In this document: piece after piece, positions 34,619 to 45,664 of the stretch
How the letters are laid out: every line of letters begins with the position of its first letter
Numbering within the stretch: the first letter of the stretch is position 1
NCBI GenBank assembly: GCA_029962745.1
Contig: CM057156.1
Location: 34,535,445 to 34,599,444 of the forward strand
DNA: 64,000 nucleotides
Direction: 5' to 3'
Source of the DNA: Echinometra lucunter
Taxonomy: Eukaryota > Echinodermata > Echinoidea > Camarodonta > Echinometridae
Program-made: the position numbers and the translations under genes
The notes under the pieces: model-generated
Databases searched by the model: none
Seen by the model: the letters and a program-made list of their open reading frames with translations, nothing else
Told to the model about the DNA's origin: nothing

Positions 34619-35626
34619 TTAAAGGAGAAGTCCAGATGATTTCATTAAAATTACACTATAAAGCTTAAAATTCAAGCTAACAGATAATGCTACTTTCATT
34701 TATCAAAGTGATTTCTTTGATTTTTAAATACCGATTAAGTATTCGTTTTTTTACTCCGAATAATTGAATTTTCCAATGAAACCCAAATATGGTCATTGGT
34801 CACGTGACCTAGGCGATGCATTTGCACTGCACGTGCGCACTTATTCTCTGCACATTCTCTATGCAAAATGCCAAGATGTCTAGCTTTTGGGTGTACAAAT
34901 CACACAGGTTCTGTTCCTAAGAGAAGTTTTTTGCAATTCCGTATCCCCTGACGGACAGGGAGAGGTGTGCCCGATGGATTAATGATATTAGAACGGACAA
35001 ATTCGATGTCAAAACTTATTAATTTTCGTAGTAAATGAAAGTGTGCGAAGACCACTTCAGGCCGGGATGTTGGCAAGTGGCGGTGGATAGGGTGTGGGCG
35101 TTTGAAAGTGATGGGCTACGAGCCCACGAGAAATTGTAAGGCCTTCCCATCGATTGAAATGGTCAGATTTAATGGTCTCTACGGCTCTGAGGTCTCTGAG
35201 GCTAACAAGTAGGCACAAGAAGCATAAATACATGTAAAATCAGAAATGATATGACTGTAGATCTACTAAAATTCAGAAAAAAAAGGAACTACGGCGCGAT
35301 ATGAGATGATGAAACAAACAATGTGTACCTCTACTGCAGTGATTCAGTCTCGCGCTATGCACGCACTGTACTATCACTGCACTCGCATCATATCATCATA
35401 TGCATGCCTTCATAATGATGCGGTGCATCTTCTATGTCACTGGGCTGGGGTGCGAACTGTATTGTGGATGAAAATGGGCTCGTACTAGAACTACTGTTTA
35501 TAAAAGTTAATTGTTGATTACTCTGTAATCCTAAGGTATGTTGTGTAAGGGAAGACATTTTCTAGCCGCTGAATTTTTTCTCTTTATGATCCATGCTTAC
35601 AGAAATCGCCTAGACTTCTCCTTTAA
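34619..35626 (+). mobile_element. TTAA-flanked 1-kb THAP element, copy 1 (Kolobok-like)
   Basis: Inverted ends AGGAGAAGTCCAGATGATTT (34623) and AAATCGCCTAGACTTCTCCT (to 35622) are bounded by TTAA on both sides. The 1000-bp interior encodes a broken THAP zinc finger. A TTAA target site plus a THAP domain is the established combination for the Kolobok superfamily. A second copy with the same structure is at 44391-45389. No transposase catalytic region remains, so both are non-autonomous. Confidence 0.85.
34868..35155 (+). pseudogene. decayed THAP zinc-finger domain (copy 1)
   Basis: The domain reads in three pieces. MPRCLAFGCTNHTG...FRIP (from 34868) holds the first two zinc cysteines. A frame shift then leads into LTDRERCARWINDIRTDKF and its conserved tryptophan, with stops at 35018, 35027 and 35030 in that frame. 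VCEDHFRPGCWQ (35044-35076) supplies the final Cys and His, followed by a stop and, in another frame, AFPSI (35141-35155), equivalent to the AVPTIF box. THAP domains bind DNA with C2CH zinc coordination and serve as the target-recognition domain of several transposases. All zinc ligands survive here, but the frame does not. Confidence 0.85.
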
Positions 35627-35919
35627 GATATTTTCTGTGCTCTAAATCTTAAAGCTTGAGAATACTGACCTAACCTGGACTAAACTCTCTTCTTCATTAA
35701 GTATACAATTGTTATATACCTATTGGAACCTTGAGACTTCTTTAATAAGCCTAGATAGGAATGAGAAAATTCAGTAGTCACCAAGTGCAGTGTTTGATTT
35801 GAAGGTGTGATATGATTAACCATTGATGTGGCCTTTCTCCTAGATTTACCGAGAATGCTGTGTAGGTTAGGTGTTAATGATTCACTACCTGTCTGAATAT
35901 TTAACGGTAATTAAACATT

Positions 35920-36605
35920 ATCATAATTGCTCCACATACTAAGAATGTTGCTGTAGGATTGGTCAAAAGTGAATCATGTGATAAAGTGTATATTTTCCAT
36001 CAATCACCACACGATAAAAAAGTGCGTGACCTTGCAGTGAAGCAGTGATGGTAGTTTTTGTGTTTTGTTGATCACTTCAGTCCATAGAGTCACAACACAT
36101 TATCAATATTTTGGGATAGGTGTGAAATAAAAGTGCGTGACTCCTGTGATGATTTTTGCCATAATTTTTTGCCATCTTTTTTTGCCATCACATCATCTTT
36201 GCTTCTTTTGTGATGTCACAATTAGCTTACTACTTGTTGAGCAGCTAAGGCCAACAAGTCGTGTCTGTACTGTGCGCCGTCACAAAATACGCACTAAAAC
36301 AGGAGTGCGCAAATGTAGTTAACTTCTTTCCTTTAAATATTTAAAAAAAAATAAAAAATTTTTCTCATGGAAAAGAAAATATTATGTTCTTTATTTACAG
36401 TTAAATGGTTTCAGATGTGGAACATAAAGCAAATAATTACCTACTGGTTTCAGGCAATGAGACAAACTATCACTTCCTCAGCAATCTAGATGTACATGCT
36501 ATCTTTCCTCAGCGAAGGAAAGATAGCTACATCAAGATCGTCTCGGAAGTGATAGTTCGACCATCACCTTCACCAACGGTGATTATTTGTTTACTATCAT
36601 GTGGA
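35920..36605 (+). repeat. family X copy 1 (unclassified interspersed repeat)
   Basis: Sequence blocks recur in inverted orientation at 59165-60045. They include GGATTGGTCAA...AATCATGTGATAAA, TTCAGTCC.TAGAGTCA, GCTTCTTTTGTGATGTCACA, ATGGTTTCAGAT..., GTACATGCTATCTTTCC and the end TTACTATCA. The right part carries a strong hairpin: AACTATCACTTCC at 36465-36477 pairs perfectly with 36545-36557, and GCTATCTTTCCT with AGGAAAGATAGC inside it. A 74-codon frame (36405-36629) is partly conserved in the other copy (MVSD.E.KA.N ... VHAIFP), which may be chance conservation of the repeat or an old coding piece. Confidence 0.7.
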
Positions 36606-38096
36606 AATGTGGTGTGGCAAGGTTGTTAAGAAGACTGAAACTTTCCTTTGTAATATACAGTACTTAGTGTCTGGAAGAGATGGGAACACTTACCATTCCT
36701 TAACTGAAGAAAATTTTCCTCTTTTTTTCCCATACATTTGGTAAGTTTCCTGAAGTATATTTGCTTTTGCTTTTGTGCCCCAAAGCAATATCTTAAAGCA
36801 CTTTATGATGGAAATAGTGAGGAACAATATACGTGTATATTTTTTTCAGTTATACAGACAAACATGTTGCCTTATGAATGCTATAAAGGCACAAATTCCT
36901 GGTTAAAATATATGGATTAACAGCCTTTTGTCTTCCAGTAGATGATATATTCATTTAAAAGTGCTATTGTGAATTTTGATTAACCACAGGAGAAAGCTTT
37001 AAAATCATTTCTATTTCTAATGTATATACAGGTACTCATCTAATCTGAAAGAAATTCATGATACTGTCCATATACATGTACAATACTGTGACAATGCAAA
37101 TATATATCTCATGAATTATCTGCTGTATATTCATCAATATTTATGCCTTTTGTTGAGCCCACGGGCTGGGGATTTCAAAGTGATCTAAACTAGAATTTAG
37201 TATGGACACAAGGCTGTTACAGTCATAGAGATTTACATTTACATTTTACATTTCTTCTGTTTAGAGCCAGAGGAGCATTAAGTCTGTATAGAATGATACG
37301 AATTATGCCCTTCTGGCTCCTTACTTACTATTTGTAAGTGGACATGAAATTGCATCTCAGTAACATCTAAAATACAGTCTATTTCTTCTAAAATTTATCA
37401 AAAGATGATAAAACACAATCTCATCAGTCTTGACCATGTAATAACACTTGATGGAAATTATTTTATGGTTTTGATCTATACTTTAACTGATTAAATCTTT
37501 GGGGATGGACTACCACTAGGAGTATACACTGTCCATTTAGAACAAGGATAGTCTCAGTACACCTTCAAACTAAAACGTTTATGCAACTCAAGACAGAATA
37601 GTTATATATATCTCTTGTCATTACCATAATCATTGCTATTTTTAGTATGATTAAAAAGTGTGTTGATTCTTCTTTGAAATGATACCAATTTGTTATGATT
37701 TTGTGGTTGTGGAATGTGCAGTCATCAAAATAAGGGGCAGGGTCAAAAGTAAAAAAAGTTGCCCAATGCACTCTTGTTCAGTTGTGTGATTTTTCTGTGA
37801 AGAATGTAAGGTTATTGTGATCTTTCAAGTGATCTCCCATGAACAACATAAATACTGCACTGAACAAACAGGCTTACAGTCAAACAAACATGCAAGCAAT
37901 AAAACAATCATGTGTTCATGCTCTTTTATCCATATAAATTTTTGTGAAAAAAATATCACCTTCCAACTGCATGTATGACCAGTGTAAAAGAAGGAATTTC
38001 TTGCTCAGTCACTCTGAAATTCTAATTTGATTGTGAATTTATTTTCAAATTGTACATGTCCTTTCATTCAGGCCTGTTGACTTGATTTGATATCAG

Positions 38097-38138
38097 GAGA
38101 GTACTGCAAAACAAAAGGAGGGAACAATTCTCAATCAG
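38097..38138 (+). other. candidate short exon between consensus splice sites
   Basis: CAG followed by GTAAGT (38136-38144) is a full-consensus 5' splice site. Upstream, the AG at 38095-38096 (after TTGATTTGATATC) and the stronger pyrimidine-rich CCTTTCATTCAG ending at 38071 are possible acceptors. From 38097 the 42-base exon is open in phase 0 (ESTAKQKEGTILNQ) and in one other phase. From 38072 all frames have stops, which would suit an untranslated exon. No protein family is recognised and chance is possible. Confidence 0.28.
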
Positions 38139-38589
38139 GTAAGTTACTTTGACAAATTTCATTTACTTTTAATTGAGTTGTTTTGCTCATGTCGTAATTT
38201 TTATTATCAATATTTTCTCACTCTTTCTTCGTCTGTGCATGCGTTTTGTCTTGTTTTCAAGCCTTACTGTGACTGCCAGGTCCTTAATTCTTGTTGCCTT
38301 CCTTGCATTCATTGTGTTGTCATTATATATTGAAATATATTTGATACTATTTATATCAAATTTGAAAGGAGAGCTATTTTTATGAGTGGTTTTTTTCTGT
38401 GTACAGGCTACTAAAGAAGAGATATTTTAGAGAGTGACAATATACAGTCTACAGCTAAAGACAGATTCAAATGATGCCGATTGCTTACAGAAATGTTTGT
38501 TTACATAGTGTTTGTCCATGTTATTTACTGAGAATCAGAAGAATTCAACACATTGAATATTGCTTGTAATAAATAACCTTATTGCTCTT

Positions 38590-39070
38590 AGCAGATGACA
38601 CAGAAGTAAGGATTGAAGTGAGGTCTTAAGAGAAACTGAGGTGAGGGAGTGGAAAAGAGAGAAATAAAGACCAAAGTGAAGAAAGTAGTGAAAGTACAAG
38701 AGATAGAGAGGAGAGAGTAGGAGAGAGGGAGAGAAAGAGAGTCAGAAATAAAATGAAGAAAGTAGTGAAAGTACAAGAGATAGAGAGGAGAGAGTAGGAG
38801 AGAGGGAGAGAAAGAGAGTCAGAAATAAAATGAAGAAAGGAGTGAAAGTGCAAGATATAAAGAGAGGGAGAGAGGGAGAAAGAGAGAGTTAGAGTAAGAA
38901 ATAAGGAATAAAGAAAAGGAGGACAAGTGGAAGAGATATACAGGAGAGAGTTGGTGAAAGGATGGTAATCAGAGAGATAGGGGAGGAGGGAAAATAAAAG
39001 GGCAAAAAAAAAAAAAAGGGGGAAAGAGTATGAGAAATAGTGAGAGAGAAAGAGAGAAGGAGAGAGAGGA
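38590..39070. repeat. GA-rich block with a 77-bp minisatellite
   Basis: A 77-bp unit containing GAAGAAAGTAGTGAAAGTAC occurs at 38678, 38755 and (changed) 38832, embedded in (GAGA)n-type DNA. The minus-strand 203-codon frame across it is a Ser/Leu/Phe-rich translation of the repeat, not a gene. Confidence 0.92.
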
Positions 39071-39830
39071 AGAAATGATCTTGAAATATCTGCCAGGTAC
39101 ATGTAAACACCGCTTTGCTCATTTCCTCTTTTTCTGTATCTGTCTTGAACGATGTTATTTTCTTCTTTTTTACTAGAATCTTTAATAAACCTTGACCTTT
39201 CCACTTTTATTTTTATTTCTTTTCCCTTTCTATCCACCTCCTCTTTCCCCCCCCCTATTTTGGGGACAAAGCCTGATATATTTCAGAAGAGCATGTTTTA
39301 GAGCCATTGTCATGCTTTGGCTGCCATTTCTTTTTGAAAGAAGAAAAAATCTTTTCTCTGCTTGAAAGTGAGAGAGGTAGGAGTATCATTTTTTTAAACG
39401 TAAATATGTTTTATCATAAAAATGAAATTGACTTGGAGGTACTCTCACTTTCTGACTCGCTTCCATGTGTCAGTAAATTTGAGTTTTCTTTTTTCCCTCT
39501 TATTTTGTTATTAATGCTGTCATAGACATGTATTGTATAACTTCAAGCCTAGATGCACAAATGGTGTATGAAAGAGCAAGGCCATATTCGAATCAATAGC
39601 TATTGTTGCTCTCTTACTGCGTGTCTTCCCAGCATCCAAGAAGATATTACTTAACTGTTGCATTTTTATTATCAAATAAAAAGAGGAGGTGGGTATCACC
39701 CGACTGCGATCACAGGCATGAGAGCCGATCGCTAATGCCTAACACGCTTGCTTCATCAAGAAACCATGGTTTTTTCCTCTTCTGTTTGGTAGTGCTTTAC
39801 CTCCTCATTTTGGTGTGTGTCAGAAGTCAG

Positions 39831-39933
39831 CCAATGAGACGGTCTGTGACATGGCCCACAGCCATTGGTAGCACCAGTAGCCAATCAGAGCCTGCCATCT
39901 GTAGGGCTGCTCCTAGGCATGGCTGATTTGCAT
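39831..39933. promoter_or_regulatory. three CCAAT boxes and an octamer motif
   Basis: CCAAT at 39831-39835, ATTGG at 39864-39868, CCAAT at 39881-39885 and ATTTGCAT (octamer, POU-domain site) at 39926-39933 lie within 103 bases, in a GC-richer island (about 39690-39990). Such clusters occur in histone and germline promoters. No TATA box or following coding frame is evident. Confidence 0.4.
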
Positions 39934-41077
39934 AGATGAAGTCAGGGGGATATGAGGCTGAGTGAAATTGCAATTGTATTGTGTGCATGGTAGAGCCTGG
40001 CACACGTCAATATCGGGTCATGGTTGGGCTTAGTTGTTGGTGCATTTGAACAGTGCGTGCAAGGAGTACAAAGTCAAATTATCTTCTTGAATTATTACCA
40101 TTTACTCTCTTTTCCTCCTTACTTTCCCCATAATTATTCTTGTTTTATATGCTTCTGACATTATTGAATATTACACACCCACGTCTAGTGTGTTCTTGTT
40201 TTCACCTTCATGAAAAACAAATATGTTGTCTTTAAAGAGTCAGAAAGGCTTTAATGCTACATGAAAATATATGAATTAAAACCCTTATGACTTTAAGCAG
40301 CTTGATCAAGTTATCATTCAACCTGTGGTAGATTATGTTGCCTGTCTACCAAGATCTATTCTGCAATTGAGTAGATAAAGATAAACTAGAGAAAAGGGTA
40401 TTTCTCCTTTCTTTTTAGTATGCATTATGCCAGACAAAATGGTGGTTTAGGAAAATAGATACATACATGTACCCACTGGTAAGTACACTACAGCCTGAAA
40501 ATGTTTACTTTCATTTATATGTATCTTCTCATGTATATGTGTACCATACATGGACCTCATTCTAAATGGGATATTTTCATGTTTTCAGCTTAAATTTCTT
40601 GTACTTTGTTTCATTTTAAGATTTTAATTTTGATAAGATGACATTTTAAAAATATCCATTGTTGACTTTCATATAGGAAAGATTGAGTCTTGAGGAGAGA
40701 CTTACCCAAAGTCTTCATTGTTTGTTTAGTTTTGAGGTTTCATTCAACCATGTTTTGTTCAATTTTGGTAAAAAAATAATACAATTTTTCTTGAAATCTT
40801 GCAAAGAGATATTTCCTTGATTGTTCATGATTCTTAACTCGTTGCTATTTCTATTTCTAGAAATTGTTATTTTTAATTTTTGGCATTCAATTTGTTTCCT
40901 TATATTGACGCCATCTATGTATGAGTTTTGGATGTCTTTTCAATTTTGTTACTTTCATTACCTAGAAAAAAAAATCCTTAATGTTTTGATAAAAAGAACA
41001 TATAGTATATAATGCAAACAGTGACTGATACATTATAAATGGTGTTAACAATGACATCATATGAAGATAAGCTCTGA

Positions 41078-41200
41078 AGATTTATTTATTTATTTACTTA
41101 TTTATTTATTTATTTATTGACAATATTTGAACAGGAAACCAAATAAACAAAGGCTGCTCTCCCTTGAGGTCCTGTAAGTAGGTCAATCTCTGCCCTGGAA
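41078..41200 (-). mobile_element. possible LINE 3' tail
   Basis: Read on the minus strand, GGACCTCAAGGGAGAGCAGC and TTTCCTGTTCAAATATTGTC lead into (AAAT)n at 41080-41120, a layout typical of CR1/RTE-type 3' ends. There is no coding sequence to confirm it. Confidence 0.35.
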
Positions 41201-42719
41201 AAATGAATAACAATGTGTTTAAACTGCATATTTGTGCTATTTACACTGCATTTTAAAACATGTTTTAAACAATTTGGTTCTTATTTGAAAAGACATATTT
41301 CAAAGTACTCCAGAGACTTGCATTTGTTTTTATATGCTGAGATTACTTGTTTTGTGTTTTACTTTTGGCATATACATGATTCCACAGTAGTTTACTAGAG
41401 TTCCAGGGAAGAAAAGCAATTCTACCCTCTCTCTCAGCATATGATCAACAGTATACAAGACTAACAGCCCTAGAGACCAACATGTATATCTCAAAGGCCT
41501 TGTGACAACTATTCTGTTTTATGAGACCAACAATCTTGGTTCTTGTGAGCTGCTGTTCTAATGAACCATCTTTCTCACATGTTAGTCAAGTGGAATGTTA
41601 TTCAAGTGGAGAGCAAAAACTGCACCTAGAAGATTATTTTGGAAATAGTAGAGTTAAAATTTAAAGCTCATAATGTACAGATTGGTAGCAAAAAGACTGA
41701 TTAGATTATTTATTTTTCTATTTCACAGTAAACATGTACAAAACAAATATATGCATGAAACTGATTGAATATGGTCTTACATTCTTCATCTTTTGTAAAA
41801 AAACCAAAACATTACATATGAGATCATGTGGCATTCTATTCATGATTTCTGGTGAATTTAAAAAAAAAGAAGATATCTGAAAGGAATGCAATATCACAGC
41901 GCTTTGTTATACTTGTTGCATAAAAAGAACTCTCATTGGTTCTACAAGTGTGCAGGCACTGTTTGATGCATATTAACATTGCAGGAGTCTTACTATGCTG
42001 ACCTGAGAGCTAAAATGTTCACTGCAATAAATCAATGCACATGCCTATTTTGCTAGATTTTGTCTACACCTTATCTTCTGAGCATTTTAAGAAAGTCACA
42101 TATAGTGCCCCCAAGATTCCTCGACTCCATCTTCCTCCGCCATGTATCCAATTAGATCGCCATGTTATTCCTCTTACTTGCTCGCCATCTTAAGATCAAC
42201 AGCTAAGTTTTTCTGTGCTACTAAAATTTCTGTATCCCCCTCAGGCTCGTGGTTCGAACCCCATGGTGAGGCCCCTTGACCAACGCCAGGTGACTGTCAC
42301 CTTGCCTTTATCATACCTTCCTGAATCCTCTCACCTGGGGAACAGAAGTGCTAGGTCTTTCAAGGGATGGCATGGGGACCAGAGAGGCTCCACCAATGCC
42401 GCGGCCCGTGAGAAATGTGTGTTTTTTGCACATTTCCCCTGAGTGCTTGCCCCCCCTCAGAAGTCGGTGAACAACTTTGATTCTTCCTCCCAGCATGGTA
42501 GGCCATTACTCAAGATGCCTTCATACTCTTCATCATTCACATAGGCTTCTCTATAGATCTCTGTACCCCACTACCACTGCAGTTGGTGCAATTTGAACTT
42601 GTCCATTGCTCATGTCGGCCCCTATGCAATGTCATATCTCCACAGAGGTAGCTACCCTGTTGGAAAAAGGGCAATATAGAGGGTGAGGGACCATCCCCAT
42701 CTTCGTCTTTCCCATATCT

Positions 42720-43200
42720 TTGTGATCTTTGTGATCCCCAAGCATGCAGGAAAATTACACATGACCCTCAACATCATAAGGATCAACAAATTCATTTTAA
42801 GATGGAGACCCTCACTTCCATCCTTCCTCTGATCAAGAAGGGTGATTTTCTAGTCTCGTTAAACCTAACAGATGCTCACTTTCACATTTCCAGACATCCC
42901 GGTCAAGAGATCTCCTGGGTTTCTCTGCTCAGACTGAGACCTTTAATTTTTGGCTCTTCCTTTTATCTGAAGTCAGGGCCTTCGCCTTTTCTGTTATCTG
43001 GACGACTGGCTCTTAGCAGCCGAGTCAGAGTCGCTCCTTGCTGACCAGATGCAGCTTGTGATTCGAAAGACCCAGGAGCTGGGCTTCCTTATCAATTGGG
43101 GGAATCAGATCCAGCTCCTACCCATCATCCAGTTTTTCTGGGTGCAGAGATAGAAATTCCTCTCCAGCTGGCCCGTCCCAGTCAGGACAGAATTCAGGCC
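42720..43200 (+). pseudogene. DIRS reverse transcriptase remnant
   Basis: KHAGKLHMTLNIIRINKFILRW leads to METLTSILPLIKKGDFLVSL (from 42802) and the catalytic-aspartate strand (usual DLKDAYFHIP, here NLTDAHFHIS). After a frameshift, CYLDDWLLAAESESLLADQM (42992 onward) carries the second pair of catalytic aspartates in the DIRS-typical YLDDWL form, then a frame of QLVIRKTQELGFLINW. The key aspartates survive, but the frame changes and a stretch between them is shortened, so no active enzyme could be made. Confidence 0.9.
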
Positions 43201-43482
43201 ATTGTTCTAGCTGCAGGTTGCTTACGCAAAGTCCACTTTTCTTGAGACCCCCCCCAGAGACATCTCCTCCAACACTATTGTCCAGGCTAGATTCTCTAGA
43301 GACTTGGAGTCCGCTCCCAAAGGAGATCAGAGCTCTTTTGCTCCGCTGGATGGACAGCTCTTTTCGAGCTCAAGGCAAGCCTCTTTGCACTCTTCTCTTG
43401 TCTGGGGGGGGGGGGGGGGGGAGAATCATTGTGCGGGCAGCATGGTTTCAGGGACTGGTCACCCCTGGCATCCATCCCACAC

Positions 43483-43796
43483 ATCAGTGTTTTGGAGTTA
43501 TTGGCAGCCATTCTGTCTCTCCAACACTTCAGGCCATGCCTGACTGGCCACACAGCTCTCATTCTCATGGACAATGTCACTGTGGCGGCCTATATCAATT
43601 ACCAAGATGGCACACTTTCTCCCATTTTGGATGCCCTGGTCGCGCAAGTGTGGGGGTGGTGAGGGCGCATGAAAATGACCCCTGTTGCCTCTTACATCCC
43701 GGGCAGGACAGTCTCATAGCCAATTTCCTCTCCCGGGGCAGGTGCCTCCCCTCAGAGTGGATGCTGCGTGTGCAGATCATGTCTTCCCTTCTCTGA
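43483..43796 (+). pseudogene. DIRS RNase H remnant
   Basis: ISVLELLAAILSLQHFRPCL supplies the catalytic glutamate helix. The strand usually reading SDN is here LMDNVTVAAYINYQDGTLSP. After a frameshift, LLHPGQDSLIANFLSRG corresponds to the usual HIPG..N..AD.LSR, with the last aspartate changed to asparagine. The G18 run at 43404-43421 just upstream disrupts the frame and is probably a later expansion. Confidence 0.88.
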
Positions 43797-44390
43797 CCTG
43801 GAGTCCCCTGGATGTGGATCTGTTTGCCTTGGCACTGAACCATCAGCTTCTGAACTATTGCTCCCGAGTTCTGGATCTGGAAGCGTATGTGATAGACGTT
43901 TTCTCTTTCAGATGGGAGAATCTATGGGGATATGCCCTTTCCTCTTTCAGTCGGCAGCTCTCTCAGAAAAAGATCTTACAGATCAGGCCTGGGTCCTCCT
44001 TACATATTGGCCCAGGAGACCTTGGTTTCCAGAGTCAGTATGCCCCCCCCCCACCCTCCAGCAGCATTCCTTCACTTCATTGCTTGGCCCCTGTTGGAGA
44101 AGCAGCTAGGCTTTCAGGCCTCTGAGAGAGCTGCTGAGCTTGTAACTCACAGTAGTAGGGAGTTTACTAGGTCAGTGTATAATTCCTGCCTCAATGCCTT
44201 CTTTTAATGGTGTCATGAGCAGTCTCAGAAGATCCCCAAAAGGTTTTTTCCTGGGCTCATTGCTGACTTCCTTTTGTCTCTCATTGACTAGGCAAGATCC
44301 CTTTCCACTATTAGGGGCTATCGTTCTGCCATTGCGGCCATTCACTTCGTTTTCTTTTTTGATGGCTTGAATGTTTCTAACTCCCAATTC

Positions 44391-45389
44391 TTAAAGGAGA
44401 AGTCCAGACGATTTCATTAAAATTACACTATAAAGCTTAAAATTCAAGCTAACAGATAATGCTACTTTGATTTATCAAAGTGATTTCTGTGATTTTTAAA
44501 TGCCGATTCAGTGTTCATTTTTTTACTCCAAGTAATTGAATTTCCCACCGAAACCCAAGTGTGGTCATTGGTTGTGTGACGTAGGCGATGCATTTGCACT
44601 ACGCATGCGCACTTATTCTCTGCACATTCTCTATGGAAATGCCGAGATGTCTAGCCTTTGGGTGTACAAATACCACCAGTTCTGTTCCTAAGAGAAGTTT
44701 TTTGCAATCCCGAATCCCCTGACGGACAGGGAGAGGTGTGCCCGATGGATTAATGATATTAGAACGGACAAATTCGACATCAAAACTTATTAATTTTCAT
44801 AGTAAATGAAAGTGGGCGAAGACCACTTCAAGCCGGAATGTTGGCAGGTGGCGGTGGATAGGGTGTGGGTGTTCGAAAGTGATGGGCTACGAGCCCACGA
44901 GAAATTGTAAGGTCTTCCGGTCTATTGAAATGGTCAGATTTAACGGTCTTTACAAATTCTGAGGCTAACAAGTAGGCACAAGAAGCATAAATAAAATCAG
45001 AAATGATATGACTGTAGATCTACTAAAATTCAGGAAAAAAAAGGAACTACGGCGCGATATGAGATGACGAAACAAACAATGTGTACCTCTACTGCAGTGA
45101 TTCGGAGTGATTCACTCTCGTGCTATGCACGTACTATACTATCACTGCACTCGCATCATCATATGCATATGCCTGATCTGATGCGGTGCATCTGCTACGT
45201 CACTGGGCCGGGGTACGAACTGTATTGTGGATGAAAATGGGCTCGTACTAGAACTACTGTTTATAAAAGTTAATTGTTGATTACTCTGTAATCCTAAGGT
45301 ATGTTGTGTAAAGGAAGACATTTTCTAGCTGCTGAATTTTATCTCTTTATGATCCATGCTTACAGAAATCGTCTAGACTTCTCCTTTAA
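44391..45389 (+). mobile_element. TTAA-flanked THAP element, copy 2 (Kolobok-like), nested in DIRS
   Basis: Same ends and interior as 34619-35626, same orientation, 991 bp, TTAA at 44391-44394 and 45386-45389. It splits the DIRS recombinase between the GYRSAIAAIH region and the LKTLFLLA-like region, so it is younger than the DIRS copy. It differs from copy 1 by scattered substitutions and small indels. Confidence 0.9.
44639..44926 (+). pseudogene. decayed THAP zinc-finger domain (copy 2)
   Basis: MPRCLAFGCTNTTSSVPKRS begins at 44639 with both N-terminal cysteines. The same frame break after RIP and the same downstream stops as in copy 1 are present. The third zinc ligand is lost: the CEDHF box reads GEDHF (44815 onward). 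The AVPTIF-like box is also changed. Shared lesions mean both copies come from an already broken master. Confidence 0.85.
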
Positions 45390-45664
45390 GTAGACTGATT
45401 TGGGATTTCTTCCTGAAATGTTCTCCAGTCTCCAGATTTGTTCCTGCCTAGAGCTTACCTTGCGTTCTAGATGTGTTACCTAATCCTCCCTTCGAACCAA
45501 TGTGCTACTCTTCTCTTCACCATCTTACCGTGAAGACTCTCTTCCTGCTGGCAATACACCTCTGGCTAGAGATGTAATCCTCTACATGCTCTTGTCTTAA
45601 TCCTCGTCATATTTGTTGGGGGAGACGTGGGGTGTGTCTGATCCCCAAGCCAGCTTTCATGGCC

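Larger units (their letters stand above)
36606..42026. other. no certain gene; scattered minor features
   Basis: Mainly AT-rich single-copy-looking sequence. The supported items inside (candidate exon, GA minisatellite, CCAAT/octamer cluster, LINE tail) are listed separately. A C-run lies at 39248-39255. Confidence 0.5.

Noticed and set aside
38626..39237. Minus-strand frame of 203 codons
   Set aside because: It lies across the GA-rich 77-bp minisatellite; Ser/Leu/Phe-rich, no domain.
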